A stretch of DNA of 64,000 bases. It comes from Sphingomonas kyeonggiensis. Its GTDB lineage: Bacteria; Pseudomonadota; Alphaproteobacteria; Sphingomonadales; Sphingomonadaceae. How positions within the stretch are numbered: position 1 is the first letter of the stretch; every line of letters starts with the position of its first letter. The stretch spans positions 1 to 64,000 of the forward strand of contig NZ_JACIEH010000006.1 in NCBI RefSeq assembly GCF_014196745.1, given 5' to 3'. A model generated the notes under the pieces. That model searched no databases, had not been told where the DNA came from, and was given only the letters and a program-made list of their open reading frames with translations. A program made the position numbers and the translations under genes. Below are positions 9,596 through 18,460 of the stretch, piece after piece.

Positions 9596-10029
9596 CAAGA
9601 TCCCCCAATCGTTGACCATCAATCCTGGGATATGGTGCGTCGGGGCGCCACACTCCTGGAGGAGGTGGGTTCGGCTGTTCGCCGTTATCGACTCCCGATT
9701 AGCCTTCCCGGATTTGGTTATAAGAAGGTGCCATGCTGGTTTTGTTCTGGCAATAAAGAAAATAAATTGGTTGTTGTATTACGTCAGGGAATCCTGGGCG
9801 TCGTTCGGCTGGAAACGCTTATGTCATCGTTGTCGGCCGATCCCGCAAGCTGACTGCATCCGATTGATCATACAGTAATGATTTTATCCCTTGTTACAGG
9901 ATGTTGCCTTCGCCGTAGGCGATCTGTCAGGTGTTCGCGCCAATAGGCGCAAGGTCGCTGCGATCGACTTGCCAACCGTTAGTCTGGAGGCTTCTATGAT
10001 CCTCGCGGACCAGGTCCGTCCCGCACCTT
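9596..10029. other. Intergenic region between two TBDR genes
   Basis: This gap of about 430 bases separates two minus-strand receptors. Its right part is upstream of the left gene (its likely promoter region) and downstream of the right gene. The part near 9700-9900 is locally A+T-rich. No open frame looks like a real protein. I see no clear terminator hairpin or operator. Confidence 0.5.
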
Positions 10030-12534
10030 CTAGAACCGCGCGCCCGCCCTTATGCCGATGGTTCGCGGCGTGATCGGCACGATATAGGGGCGCTGATCGC
10101 AGGCGCCGCATTGCTGGAAGCGGGAGATCTGGCCGCGCTCGTCCCAGATGTTCTGGGCGAACAATTCGAAATTGTAGCGGGCCAATTCGAAGCCGAACGC
10201 CAGATTGCCGGTTGTGTAGCTTTCGATCCGCCCAAGCGCGGCGGCCTTGGCCACGCGGATATCCGAAGACGCCGAGCTCTGGTGGGCGACCAGTCCCTGC
10301 ACATAACCGCGCCCGGCGCCCAGCGGGACCGAGTAGCGCGCGGTGCTGCTGATCTTGAAGCGCGGGGTGATCGGCAGGCGCGTGCCGCTGGGGGCGAGCA
10401 CGTCGCTGCCGTCCCCGATGCAGATTTGCGTCGCGCACAGATCCTCGCGCGTCTTGGCATCGGTGTACGATCCGGCGACGGTGAGATTGAGCCCGCCCAG
10501 CGTGAGGTTGGCGTCCATTTCGGCGCCCCGGATGCGCGCATCGGGCCCGTTCTGGATGATCGTGAAGCTGTTCGGCCCGAGGAACGAGAACTGGAAGGAT
10601 TTCCAGTTCTGCTGATAAAGCGCGCCGTTGAAGCGCAGCTTGCCATCGGCCAGCGTCGTCTTCCAGCCAAGCTCGTAATTGTAGAGCGTGTCGGTGGAAT
10701 AGGGCGCGACGTCGCCGCGCCGGTTGATCCCGCCCGGCCGGAAGCCGCTGGACGCGACGGCGTAGAACAACAGGCCGTCGGTCGGCTTCCAGGTCAGATT
10801 GAAGCGATAGGTCACGCCCTGATCGATCGTCTTCTTGGGTATCAGCTTGCCGCTCGCATAGGTTGCGAGATTGGTGCACGGCCCACCCGCCACCGCCGCC
10901 GGCAGCAAGGTGTTGGTGGGGCTGCCATCGATATAGGCGTCACGCAGCGTCCTGCCATCGGCCATGAAGCAGCTCGCGACGCCGGTGCGGGAACTCCCGG
11001 CGGCGTTGAACGGCGAAGCGCTGTAGGGGCGCCCGTCGGCAGGATCGACGCCCGGGTTCCGGCCGAAGCCGAAAAAGCCGATCAGCGAGTTGTCATAGAT
11101 GTAGACACGCGCGCCCGCGGTGAAGGTCAGCTTGGGCGAGATGTCGAAGCTCGCCTCGCCGAACATCGCGTAATCCTTGTCGACGCGGTGCTGTTGGGTC
11201 AGCCAGAGCGTCCCCGGCGAGCCGTTGACCGACACCGCCGTGCCGAGGCCGGGAATCTTGTAGTCCTGGTGGATCAGGTTCGACTGGCGCTGGTAGAACA
11301 TGCCCGCGACGATCCGGAAGCGATCCGACGAGGGCGAGGCGACGCGCAGTTCCTGGCTGGTCTTCTTGAAGTGATCGGTGCCGATCACCCATTGGCGCGG
11401 GTCGATCGTGTTGCCCGCATTGTCCTGATAATAGAAATAGCCGGCGAGCCCGCCGACCGAGGCGTAGAGATTGTCATAGGCCTCGGAATAATCGGTATAG
11501 TCGGTCGCGGAATAGGCCTTCCGGTCGAGATAGGCGCCGGCATAGGTCAGGTCCCAGTTGCCGATCTTGCCCTCGATCGTCAGCGCGCCCTGGATGAAAC
11601 GGTCGCGACGGTTCTCGGGATAGAAATGCTGGACCTTGAGGTCGCCGACCCGCGGATCGAAGGCATAGGTGCCGTGCCCGCGCATCTCCTGGTAGAGTAC
11701 GGTCGGCGTGACCGTCCAGACATCGTCGAGATCGACCTTGAGCGCGGCGCGGCCGCCCCAGGTCTCGGTGTCGTTGTAATCATCCTCGACGAACGCGTCG
11801 TTCTTGACGGTGATGCCGCCAGGGGTGGGCAGGAAGCTGCGCGTGCCGGGGACATTGTCGATATAGCCCGCGTCGCGCTGATAGAAGCCGACCACCCGCA
11901 GCGCCGCCGAGCCCGACAGCGGCGCGTTGATCATGCCCTCGATCTTGCCGCCCTGGCCGCCATGCGCGACCGTATTGGCCTCGACATCGACGCGGCCTTC
12001 GAACCCCGAGGTGTCAGGCTTGTTGGTGATGATGCGGATCGTGCCCGCCTGGCTTGACGCGCCATAGAGCGTGCCCTGCGGCCCGGCGAGGCTCTCGATA
12101 CGGGCGATGTCATAGATGTGGATGTCGAGCGTGCCGCCGATGGTCGTCACCGGCTGCTCGTCGAGATAGCTGCCGACCGAAGGCAGCGAGCCCGAATGGT
12201 TGCCGTCGCCGCCAGAGGCTACGCCGCGCATATAGACAGTGGTGAGGCCCGGCTGCGAAGTCTGGAAGGCCACCGAGGGCAGCAGCTGGGTATATTCGTT
12301 GAAGTTCGAGATGTTGAGCTGGTCGAGCTTGCGTGTACCGATCGCCAACATGCTGATCGGAACCGACTGAATGCTCTCGTCGCGCTTCTGGGCGGTGACG
12401 ACGATTTCGTCCTGATCGGGAGGAAGTTCGGCGGATGTCTTTGGCGTGTCCTGCGCTTGCGCCATGGCTGGGAGGGATAGGGCAGTCGAAGCGAGCAACC
12501 CGGAAATCACGGCACGGCGCACGGATAGAATCAT
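10030..12534 (-). CDS. TonB-dependent outer-membrane receptor
   Basis: This 834-aa receptor has a signal peptide ending in LSLPAMAQAQ, then DEIVVTAQKRDESIQSVPIS, the TonB-box/plug entry of the large sphingomonad receptor group without an STN domain. Plug hallmarks follow (VYMRGVASGG, RIESLAGPQGTLYGASSQAG). The protein ends in GARF with the C-terminal Phe expected for BAM-dependent barrels. The start at 12534 is chosen because GGGGG lies 5 bases upstream and the signal peptide begins there; an upstream ATG at 12588 adds 18 non-signal residues. It lies 116 bases downstream of a TPR-sulfotransferase gene on the same strand, with which it may be co-transcribed. The substrate is unknown. Confidence 0.93.
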   Translation of the reverse strand: MILSVRRAVISGLLASTALSLPAMAQAQDTPKTSAELPPDQDEIVVTAQKRDESIQSVPISMLAIGTRKLDQLNISNFNEYTQLLPSVAFQTSQPGLTTVYMRGVASGGDGNHSGSLPSVGSYLDEQPVTTIGGTLDIHIYDIARIESLAGPQGTLYGASSQAGTIRIITNKPDTSGFEGRVDVEANTVAHGGQGGKIEGMINAPLSGSAALRVVGFYQRDAGYIDNVPGTRSFLPTPGGITVKNDAFVEDDYNDTETWGGRAALKVDLDDVWTVTPTVLYQEMRGHGTYAFDPRVGDLKVQHFYPENRRDRFIQGALTIEGKIGNWDLTYAGAYLDRKAYSATDYTDYSEAYDNLYASVGGLAGYFYYQDNAGNTIDPRQWVIGTDHFKKTSQELRVASPSSDRFRIVAGMFYQRQSNLIHQDYKIPGLGTAVSVNGSPGTLWLTQQHRVDKDYAMFGEASFDISPKLTFTAGARVYIYDNSLIGFFGFGRNPGVDPADGRPYSASPFNAAGSSRTGVASCFMADGRTLRDAYIDGSPTNTLLPAAVAGGPCTNLATYASGKLIPKKTIDQGVTYRFNLTWKPTDGLLFYAVASSGFRPGGINRRGDVAPYSTDTLYNYELGWKTTLADGKLRFNGALYQQNWKSFQFSFLGPNSFTIIQNGPDARIRGAEMDANLTLGGLNLTVAGSYTDAKTREDLCATQICIGDGSDVLAPSGTRLPITPRFKISSTARYSVPLGAGRGYVQGLVAHQSSASSDIRVAKAAALGRIESYTTGNLAFGFELARYNFELFAQNIWDERGQISRFQQCGACDQRPYIVPITPRTIGIRAGARF

Positions 12535-12650
12535 CGCAGCCCCCAGTGTAATCTCAATGTCATGAGAGACTGTGCTGCGACGCAGCAACCGTCAATCGTC
12601 GCACCGGATACAATGGTATAATCTTCACGGACCGTGATGTTTCTGCAACG

Positions 12651-14231
12651 TTACAGGTTGCCGGGCGCCTGTGGATAGGGATCGACGACATCGCCGAGCG
12701 CGGCGACGAGGGGTGCCAGATGCGACGCGAAGGGGCGCCATGCACTGTCTCCGCCGGTGAAGATCGGCTGTCGCACCTGCTCGGAACTCGCCGTGCGCAC
12801 GGCGCGCTCGGTTTCGTGAAAGGCAAGGCAGGCGGGCTCGAACGCGACGCCACACGCTTCGAGCAAGCGGCCCACTTCGGCCTCGGTATCCGCCACCAGC
12901 GCTTCGTGGATCACGCGGTAGGCGCGGCCCGGCTGGACGCGATCGAGATGGGCGATCATCCGCACATAGTCGCGATAATAGCGGCCCATGTCGTCGAGCG
13001 CGTAGCTGAACGCCTGGCCGCGCGCGAAATGCTGCTTGAAGTTGGAGAAGCAGCAGGCACGCGGCTCGCGGCGCGCGTCGATGATCGTGGCATTGGGCAG
13101 GATCAGCCGGATCAGCAGGACATGCGCCCAGTTGTTCGGCAGCTTGTCGATGAAGAAGGGGCGGTCGGTCCGGCGCTGGACCGCGGTCCTGCGGAGATAT
13201 TCCTCGCCCAGTTCGCGCGCCCGTTCCTGCGTCAATTCGGCCAGGCCATGCGGATAATCGGGAATGCGCCGCGCGAGCGCCGGCAGGTCGGGCAGCTCGC
13301 TGGTCCCCTCGATCGCGCTGTGGCTGGCAAGGATCTGCTCGACCAGGGTCGAGCCCGCGCGCGGCATGCCGAGGATGAAGATCGGATCGCGCGCATCGCA
13401 GCCCCAGCCGGCACGATCGGCGAAGAAGCCGCCATCGGCGAGCGCGATGCAGTCATCGACGAAACGCTCGGTCTCGTCGGCGTCATAGACGAGCTGGGTG
13501 CGGCGCAGCCGGTTGCCGGCGGCATAATGGGCGAAGGCGCGATCGGCCTCGCGCCGGTCCTCATATGCCTTGCCCAGCGCAAAATCGAGGTGGAAGCGGT
13601 CCTCGTCGCCGACGGCGCCGTCGGCCAGCGCGGCTTCCATCGCCGCGATGTCGGCATCGTCGAACCGCACGGTCTTCAGGTTGGCGAGGCTCCACCACGC
13701 TTCCCCCAGCTCGGGACGCAGGGCGATCGCGCGGCGATAGGCGGCGACGCCGTCCGCCTGCCGGCCCACCGTCTTGAGCATATGGCCATAGCTCATCCAC
13801 AATTTGGGCTGGTCGGGTGCGCCCTCGAGCACGCGTTCGTAGAGCAGGATCGCCTCCTCGAACGCGCCGAGCCGGCCAAGCGTGGCGGCCTTGAGATTGG
13901 CATGGCCGGGATGATCGGGCTCGGCGGCGATCAGCAGGTCGAGTTCGTCGAGCGCTTCGCTCGCGCGGTTCTGGCGATAGAGCACCAGCGCCAGATTGGC
14001 GCGCGCCGCAGTGAACGCCGGGGCGATCTCGACCGCGCGGCGCAACAGGTTCTCGGCGTCCTTCAGGCGACCGATCCGGCCCGCGAGTTCGGCGAGCATG
14101 CGGATCGCGCGGGCATCGAAGGGATCGCGCTTGAGATAGGCCTTGAGCCCGCGCTCGGCTTCCGGAAGGCGATTGTCGTGCAGCGCGAGCGCGGCGTCCA
14201 GCAGATCGGGGGGAAAGCGCGTCGTGAGCAT
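12651..14231 (-). CDS. TPR-repeat sulfotransferase
   Basis: This 526-aa protein has tetratricopeptide repeats over about residues 10-230 (for example AENLLRRAVEIAPAFTAARA and AFEEAILLYERVLEGAPDQP). A PAPS-dependent sulfotransferase domain follows. Its 5'-phosphosulfate loop is GMPRAGSTLVEQILASHS (near 288-305) and the second motif is FIDKLPNNW; DARREPRACCFSNFKQHFA is also typical of this clade. It would transfer sulfate from PAPS to a peptide or other acceptor presented by the TPRs. The ORF is open further upstream, but the start at 14231 is the first in-frame ATG that gives a normal N-terminus; upstream translation is low-complexity Arg-rich. It sits directly upstream of a TBDR, a recurring pairing in sphingomonads. 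The acceptor is unknown. Confidence 0.88.
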   Translation of the reverse strand: MLTTRFPPDLLDAALALHDNRLPEAERGLKAYLKRDPFDARAIRMLAELAGRIGRLKDAENLLRRAVEIAPAFTAARANLALVLYRQNRASEALDELDLLIAAEPDHPGHANLKAATLGRLGAFEEAILLYERVLEGAPDQPKLWMSYGHMLKTVGRQADGVAAYRRAIALRPELGEAWWSLANLKTVRFDDADIAAMEAALADGAVGDEDRFHLDFALGKAYEDRREADRAFAHYAAGNRLRRTQLVYDADETERFVDDCIALADGGFFADRAGWGCDARDPIFILGMPRAGSTLVEQILASHSAIEGTSELPDLPALARRIPDYPHGLAELTQERARELGEEYLRRTAVQRRTDRPFFIDKLPNNWAHVLLIRLILPNATIIDARREPRACCFSNFKQHFARGQAFSYALDDMGRYYRDYVRMIAHLDRVQPGRAYRVIHEALVADTEAEVGRLLEACGVAFEPACLAFHETERAVRTASSEQVRQPIFTGGDSAWRPFASHLAPLVAALGDVVDPYPQAPGNL

Positions 14232-14317
14232 CGCCGCAAGATGACCACGCGGTCGCGCGACGATCAAGCGCTCGATTTCGTGCTGGACGCGCGGCGCCGT
14301 CGAGGTGACAAAGCAGT

Positions 14318-15619
14318 GTGAGCGACCCCGCTTCCTCGCCGCGACGTGCCCTCGGCTTCTGGCCGACGCTGGCGCTGGTGGTGGGCAACATGATCGGGTC
14401 GGGCATCTATCTGCTGCCCGCAACGCTTGCCCCGCTCGGCGCCAATGCGCTGATCGGCTGGGGCGTGACCATCCTGGGCGCAATGGCGCTGGCCTTCGTG
14501 TTCGCCCGGCTCGCGGCGCGGATTCCGTGCGCCGGCGGGCCTTATGCCTTTGCCGATGCCGCGTTCGGCCCGGCCGTCGGGTTCGCGGTGGCATGGAGCT
14601 ACTGGATCCTGGTCTGGGCGGGCAACGGCGCGCTGGCGATCGCCGTGGTGAGCGCGCTCAGCGTGCCGTTGCCCCAGCTCGGTAGCGGCGCGCCGGCATT
14701 CGTCACCGCGCTGTTGCTGTTCTGGACCGCGGTCGCCGTGAACATCCGCGGCGTTGCGCTGGCTGGACGAATCCAGCTGGTGACCGCGGTGCTGAAGCTG
14801 GCGCCGCTCGTCGCGGTGATCCTGCTGGCCTTCTGGCTGCTGGTCCGCGAAGGCGGTACCGCCATCGCCGCAAATCCGGCGGTGTCGATCAGCGCCAATG
14901 CCATTGCCGGTGCCGTGGCGCTCACCTTCTGGGGATTCCTCGGCGTCGAATCCGCGACCGTGCCCGCCGACAAGGTCAGGAACGCGGCACGGATCGTCCC
15001 CCTCGCGACATTGCTCGGCACTGCCCTGACAGGGTTGGTCTACGTCCTGGTCGCAGGGTCGATCGGCCTGATGATGCCTGCGGACGTGACTGCGGCCTCG
15101 CCTGCGCCGCTCGCCGAATTCCTTGGCCGGGCATGGGGCAGCGGCGCATTGCAGGTCGTCGCCGTCTTCGCCGCGATCAGCGCGCTGGGTACGCTCAACG
15201 GCTTCGTCCTGCTGCAGGGCGAGATGCCATGGGCCATGGCGCGCGGCGGGGTGTTCCCGGCCTGGTTCGCCAAGGAGAGCCGCCACGGTACGCCGGCCCG
15301 CGCGCATCTCGTCTCCGGCGTGCTGGTGACGATCGTGATGGCGCTGAACTATACCGGGTCGACCGGTGCGCTGTTCGCCGAGATCGCGACGATCAGCCTT
15401 GCCGCGGGCATGCTCGCCTATTTCGTCAGCGCGCTGGCCGCGCTCAAGCTGCTCGCCGGCGACCGTCCCGCGCAGCTGGCCGCGATCGCCTCCGCCGGCT
15501 TCGTGCTGTGGATGATCTACGGGCTCGGCCTGCACGCCAATGCATGGGGGCTTGGGCTGCTCGCGCTGGGCATCCCGGTATTCCTGTGGGTGCGGCGAAG
15601 CCGGTCAGATCGGCAATAG
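14318..15619 (+). CDS. APC-family amino-acid permease
   Basis: This 433-aa inner-membrane transporter has about 12 hydrophobic segments. The first helix carries VVGNMIGSGIYLLPATLAP, the substrate-binding GSGI motif of the amino acid/polyamine/cation superfamily. TLNGFVLLQGEMPWAMARGG matches the mid-protein signature of AdiC/PotE/YjeH-like members. GTG at 14318 is the start. The gene is divergent from the sulfotransferase. Its 3' end overlaps the convergent FAD oxidoreductase gene by 15 bases. Substrate specificity cannot be read from the sequence; the neighbouring Rieske/FAD pair makes an amino acid or betaine-like amine plausible, but that is inference. Confidence 0.9.
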   Translation: MSDPASSPRRALGFWPTLALVVGNMIGSGIYLLPATLAPLGANALIGWGVTILGAMALAFVFARLAARIPCAGGPYAFADAAFGPAVGFAVAWSYWILVWAGNGALAIAVVSALSVPLPQLGSGAPAFVTALLLFWTAVAVNIRGVALAGRIQLVTAVLKLAPLVAVILLAFWLLVREGGTAIAANPAVSISANAIAGAVALTFWGFLGVESATVPADKVRNAARIVPLATLLGTALTGLVYVLVAGSIGLMMPADVTAASPAPLAEFLGRAWGSGALQVVAVFAAISALGTLNGFVLLQGEMPWAMARGGVFPAWFAKESRHGTPARAHLVSGVLVTIVMALNYTGSTGALFAEIATISLAAGMLAYFVSALAALKLLAGDRPAQLAAIASAGFVLWMIYGLGLHANAWGLGLLALGIPVFLWVRRSRSDRQ

Positions 15620-17212
15620 CCGCCGCACCAGCGAGCGATCGCGGAGGATCTCGTGCGCGGCATTGTGCCCGGGCGCGCCGGTCACCCCGCCGCCCGGATG
15701 CGTCCCCGATCCGCACATGTAGAGCCCTGCAATCGGCGCGCGATAGTCGCCATGCCCGAGCACCGGCCGTGCCGCCCAGAGCTGGTCGAGCCCCATGGTG
15801 CCGTGGAAGATGTCGCCGCCGATCAGCCCGAACTTGCGTTCGAGATCGAGTGGCGAATGGATCTGCCGGGCGATCACGCTCGCCTTGAAATTGGGGGCAT
15901 GGTCGTTGACCGTGTCGATGATCAGGTCGGCGACTTGCTCGCGCGCATCGTCCCAGCTGCGCCCGTCCGGCAGCTGCGGCGCGAATTGCTGGCAGAACAG
16001 GCTGGCGATGTGCATCCCCTCGGGCGCCAGGCTGTCATCGACCGTGGTCGGCAGCTTCATCTCGACGATCGGCTTCTTCGACCAGCCCTGCGCCTTCGCG
16101 TCGTCGAACGCCTGGTCCATATAATCCATGCCCGGCGCGATGATGATCCCGGCGGTGTGGTGCTCGGCCTTTTCCTTGCCGCGCAGCACGCTGAAGTCCG
16201 GCAGCTCGCTGAGTGCGACGTTCATCCGGAAAGTGCCCGAGCCGGTCTTGAAGCTCCGCATCCGCTTGTTGAAGTCGGCGGGCAGGTCGCCGGTGTCGAG
16301 CATCTGGCGATAGAGCATCGCCGGCCCGACATTGGCGGCGACGATCCCCGCGGCGATCTCTTCCCCGCTCTCCAGCCGCACGCCGGCTGCCTTGCCGCCA
16401 TCGACGAGCACCCGGGCGACGGGCGCCTCGAGGCTGATCTCCACGCCGGCATCCTCGCAGGCGCGTGCCATGGCCTGGGTGATCGCGCCCATGCCGCCCA
16501 CCGAATGGCCCCAGGCGCCGAGCTTGCCGTTCACTTCGCCGAAGACATGGTGGAGCAGGACATAGGCCGAGCCGGGCGTCGACACGCCGGCATAATTGCC
16601 GACGACCGCATCGAAGGCGAAGGCGGTCTTGACGTGATCGTCCTCGTACCAGCCGTCGAGGAAGTCGCGCGCCGACTTGGTGAACACGTCCAGCAGGTCG
16701 CGCTGCGCCTCGATCCCCATCTTCGACAGCGGCCAGCCCTGGGCCGCGCCGCTCAGCAGCGCGCGCAGCCCGCCGCCGGCATTGGGGGGCGTTTTGAGCG
16801 CGAGATCGCGCAGCACCTGGGCGACCTTCTCGAGCGCGGCGTCATAGGCCGGATAGGCGTCCGCGTCCTTCTGCGAGAAGCGGGCGAACTCGGCCTGGGT
16901 CCGCGCGGTGCCGCCGCCGAGCTTGAGATAGGTGTCCTCGAACGGGAAGAAGTTGCTGATCGTCCGCTCGATGATCCGGAAGCCGCGCTCGTGCAGCTTC
17001 ATGTCGGCGATCACCTTCGGCCGCAGCAGGCTGACCGTGTAGCTGGCGGTCGAGTTGCGGAAGCCGGGATGGAATTCCTCGGTCACCGCCGCGCCGCCGA
17101 CCACGTGCCGCCGCTCGAGCACGCGGACCTTGAGCCCGGCCCGGGCGAGATAGAAGGCGCAGACCAGTCCGTTGTGCCCGCCGCCGATGACGATCGCGTC
17201 GTATCGCTTCAT
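15605..17212 (-). CDS. FAD-dependent oxidoreductase of the phytoene-desaturase/PYROXD2 type
   Basis: This 535-aa flavoprotein has an N-terminal dinucleotide-binding fold YDAIVIGGGHNGLVCAFYLA (residues 4-23) and the second FAD signature VLERRHVVGGAAVTEE. The C-terminus LYMCGSGTHPGGGVTGAPGH is diagnostic of the CrtI/PYROXD2-like group. No carotenoid genes are nearby, so it is more likely a general dehydrogenase than a carotenoid desaturase. It is the second gene of an operon: the Rieske oxygenase upstream ends 16 bases before its ATG. The two probably act on the same substrate or its product. Its 3' end overlaps the opposing permease gene. Confidence 0.88.
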   Translation of the reverse strand: MKRYDAIVIGGGHNGLVCAFYLARAGLKVRVLERRHVVGGAAVTEEFHPGFRNSTASYTVSLLRPKVIADMKLHERGFRIIERTISNFFPFEDTYLKLGGGTARTQAEFARFSQKDADAYPAYDAALEKVAQVLRDLALKTPPNAGGGLRALLSGAAQGWPLSKMGIEAQRDLLDVFTKSARDFLDGWYEDDHVKTAFAFDAVVGNYAGVSTPGSAYVLLHHVFGEVNGKLGAWGHSVGGMGAITQAMARACEDAGVEISLEAPVARVLVDGGKAAGVRLESGEEIAAGIVAANVGPAMLYRQMLDTGDLPADFNKRMRSFKTGSGTFRMNVALSELPDFSVLRGKEKAEHHTAGIIIAPGMDYMDQAFDDAKAQGWSKKPIVEMKLPTTVDDSLAPEGMHIASLFCQQFAPQLPDGRSWDDAREQVADLIIDTVNDHAPNFKASVIARQIHSPLDLERKFGLIGGDIFHGTMGLDQLWAARPVLGHGDYRAPIAGLYMCGSGTHPGGGVTGAPGHNAAHEILRDRSLVRRLLPI

Positions 17213-17228
17213 GCTTCCTCCCCGAGTA

Positions 17229-18410
17229 TCAGATATTGCGCGGCCGGCGCGACCAGCCCGGTGCCGGCGCGCGGTGCAGCCGGGCCTCGGGGATGATCGA
17301 GCGGACCTTGGCGGCGAAGCTGCGCAGGCACACTTCGCTCGCCCCGATCGGCCCGGCGGTATAGCTGCGCGACGCCATGCCCTGCTGGACGCGCTCGATC
17401 AGCCAGGTGTCCTCGGCGTTGACCACGCGGTTGATCCGCCAGTTGGCGTAGCGGACCAGCTTCATCTCCCGGCGGTCGTCGGGTAGCGCGAACGTCATCT
17501 CGCGCAGCACGCAGGCCGTTGGCGAGACCGGCAGCCACTGCATGAAGTCGATCTGGTCGGCATAGATGTCGAACGCCATGTTCGGCCACAGCTTGTAGTA
17601 GAGCCACAGCCGCTGATTGGCCTCGGGCAGGTGGTCGACGCGGGGCAGATGGCGCTGGTAGAATGCCTCCCACGGATTGGCCGAGACGCGGTCCACGAGC
17701 TGACCGGACATCTTGTCGACCCAGCCCGACGCCTCGATCGCATAGGATTTGCCGAACAGCCGGGTCAGCCCGTCATGGGCGACGGGGATGTGGAGATTGT
17801 CCGAATAATTGTCGCCGACATTCTTCCAGTTGACCGCGCGTTCGCGCGTGCGGACGTCGCCGATCCGGCGCATCTCCTCGAAACGATAGGGTGCGATCTC
17901 CGCCTCATAGGGCGCCATCATCTCGGCGACCGACGGCCCGCCGTCATCCTCGAGCCGGACGAAGACGAAGCCCCGCCAGATCGACAGGTCGACCGGCACG
18001 AGCCCGCTCGTTTCCATGTCGAGCGCCGGATAGTCGTGGCGCATCGGCACGCCCGACAGGCGCCCGTCGAGCTCATAGGCCCAGGCATGATAGGGGCAGA
18101 CCAGCTTGCGCGCGCAGCCGCTGTCGCCCTCGACGATCCGCATCGCGCGGTGGCGGCAGACATTGTGGAAGGCCCGCAGCACCCCGTCGCGTCCCCGCAC
18201 CGCGACGACATTCTCGCCCAGATAGGAGAGGGTGCGCCAGTCGCCCGGCTCGGCCAAGTCGCTCTCATGGCACAGGATCTGCCAGGACGGGCGCAGGATA
18301 TGCGCGGTCTCGAGCTCGAGGAACTCGGGATCGGCATAGATCCAGCCCGGCAGCGACCAGTCGGCATCAGGGTCGCTGCCCGGTTCGGGCAAAGGGGCGG
18401 TGGTTGCCAT
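17229..18410 (-). CDS. Rieske-type aromatic-ring/amine oxygenase, alpha subunit
   Basis: This 393-aa oxygenase component has Rieske [2Fe-2S] ligands Cys85-x-His87 and Cys105-x2-His108 (CRHRAM and CPYHAWAYELDG). The C-terminal catalytic domain has the mononuclear-iron motif NWKNVGDNYSDNLHIPVAH, giving the expected His-x4-His facial ligands. The layout suits ring-hydroxylating oxygenases and the choline/betaine monooxygenase group (CMO, GbcA, stachydrine demethylase). No reductase or ferredoxin gene is adjacent, so electrons must come from elsewhere. GGAG lies 7 bases before the ATG. It heads the operon with the FAD oxidoreductase and is divergent from a TetR/BetI-like regulator, which likely controls it. 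The substrate is not known. Confidence 0.9.
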   Translation of the reverse strand: MATTAPLPEPGSDPDADWSLPGWIYADPEFLELETAHILRPSWQILCHESDLAEPGDWRTLSYLGENVVAVRGRDGVLRAFHNVCRHRAMRIVEGDSGCARKLVCPYHAWAYELDGRLSGVPMRHDYPALDMETSGLVPVDLSIWRGFVFVRLEDDGGPSVAEMMAPYEAEIAPYRFEEMRRIGDVRTRERAVNWKNVGDNYSDNLHIPVAHDGLTRLFGKSYAIEASGWVDKMSGQLVDRVSANPWEAFYQRHLPRVDHLPEANQRLWLYYKLWPNMAFDIYADQIDFMQWLPVSPTACVLREMTFALPDDRREMKLVRYANWRINRVVNAEDTWLIERVQQGMASRSYTAGPIGASEVCLRSFAAKVRSIIPEARLHRAPAPGWSRRPRNI

Positions 18411-18432
18411 GGCCGGCTCCAGGCGTTGCTTG

Positions 18433-18448
18433 TTGTACGATCGTATAA
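18433..18448. promoter_or_regulatory. Palindromic operator between the Rieske operon and the TetR gene
   Basis: The 16-bp site TTGTACGATCGTATAA is a palindrome in all but one base pair, with a perfect 10-bp core TACGATCGTA. It lies in the 50-base gap between the two divergent starts, as expected for a TetR-family operator controlling both genes. On the plus strand TATAAT (18444-18449) overlaps its right arm and would act as a -10 box just 11 bases before the regulator's ATG, so bound repressor would block it. Confidence 0.7.
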
Positions 18449-18460
18449 TAGGCTGGCGCG

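Noticed and set aside
12720..14321. 533-codon open frame on the plus strand opposite the sulfotransferase
   Set aside because: It is the complementary-strand shadow of a well-supported TPR-sulfotransferase gene; its composition is Arg/Ala/Gly/Asp-rich without any family motif.
15653..17296. 547-codon plus-strand open frame
   Set aside because: Antisense shadow of the FAD oxidoreductase, caused by high GC at third positions; no recognisable motifs.
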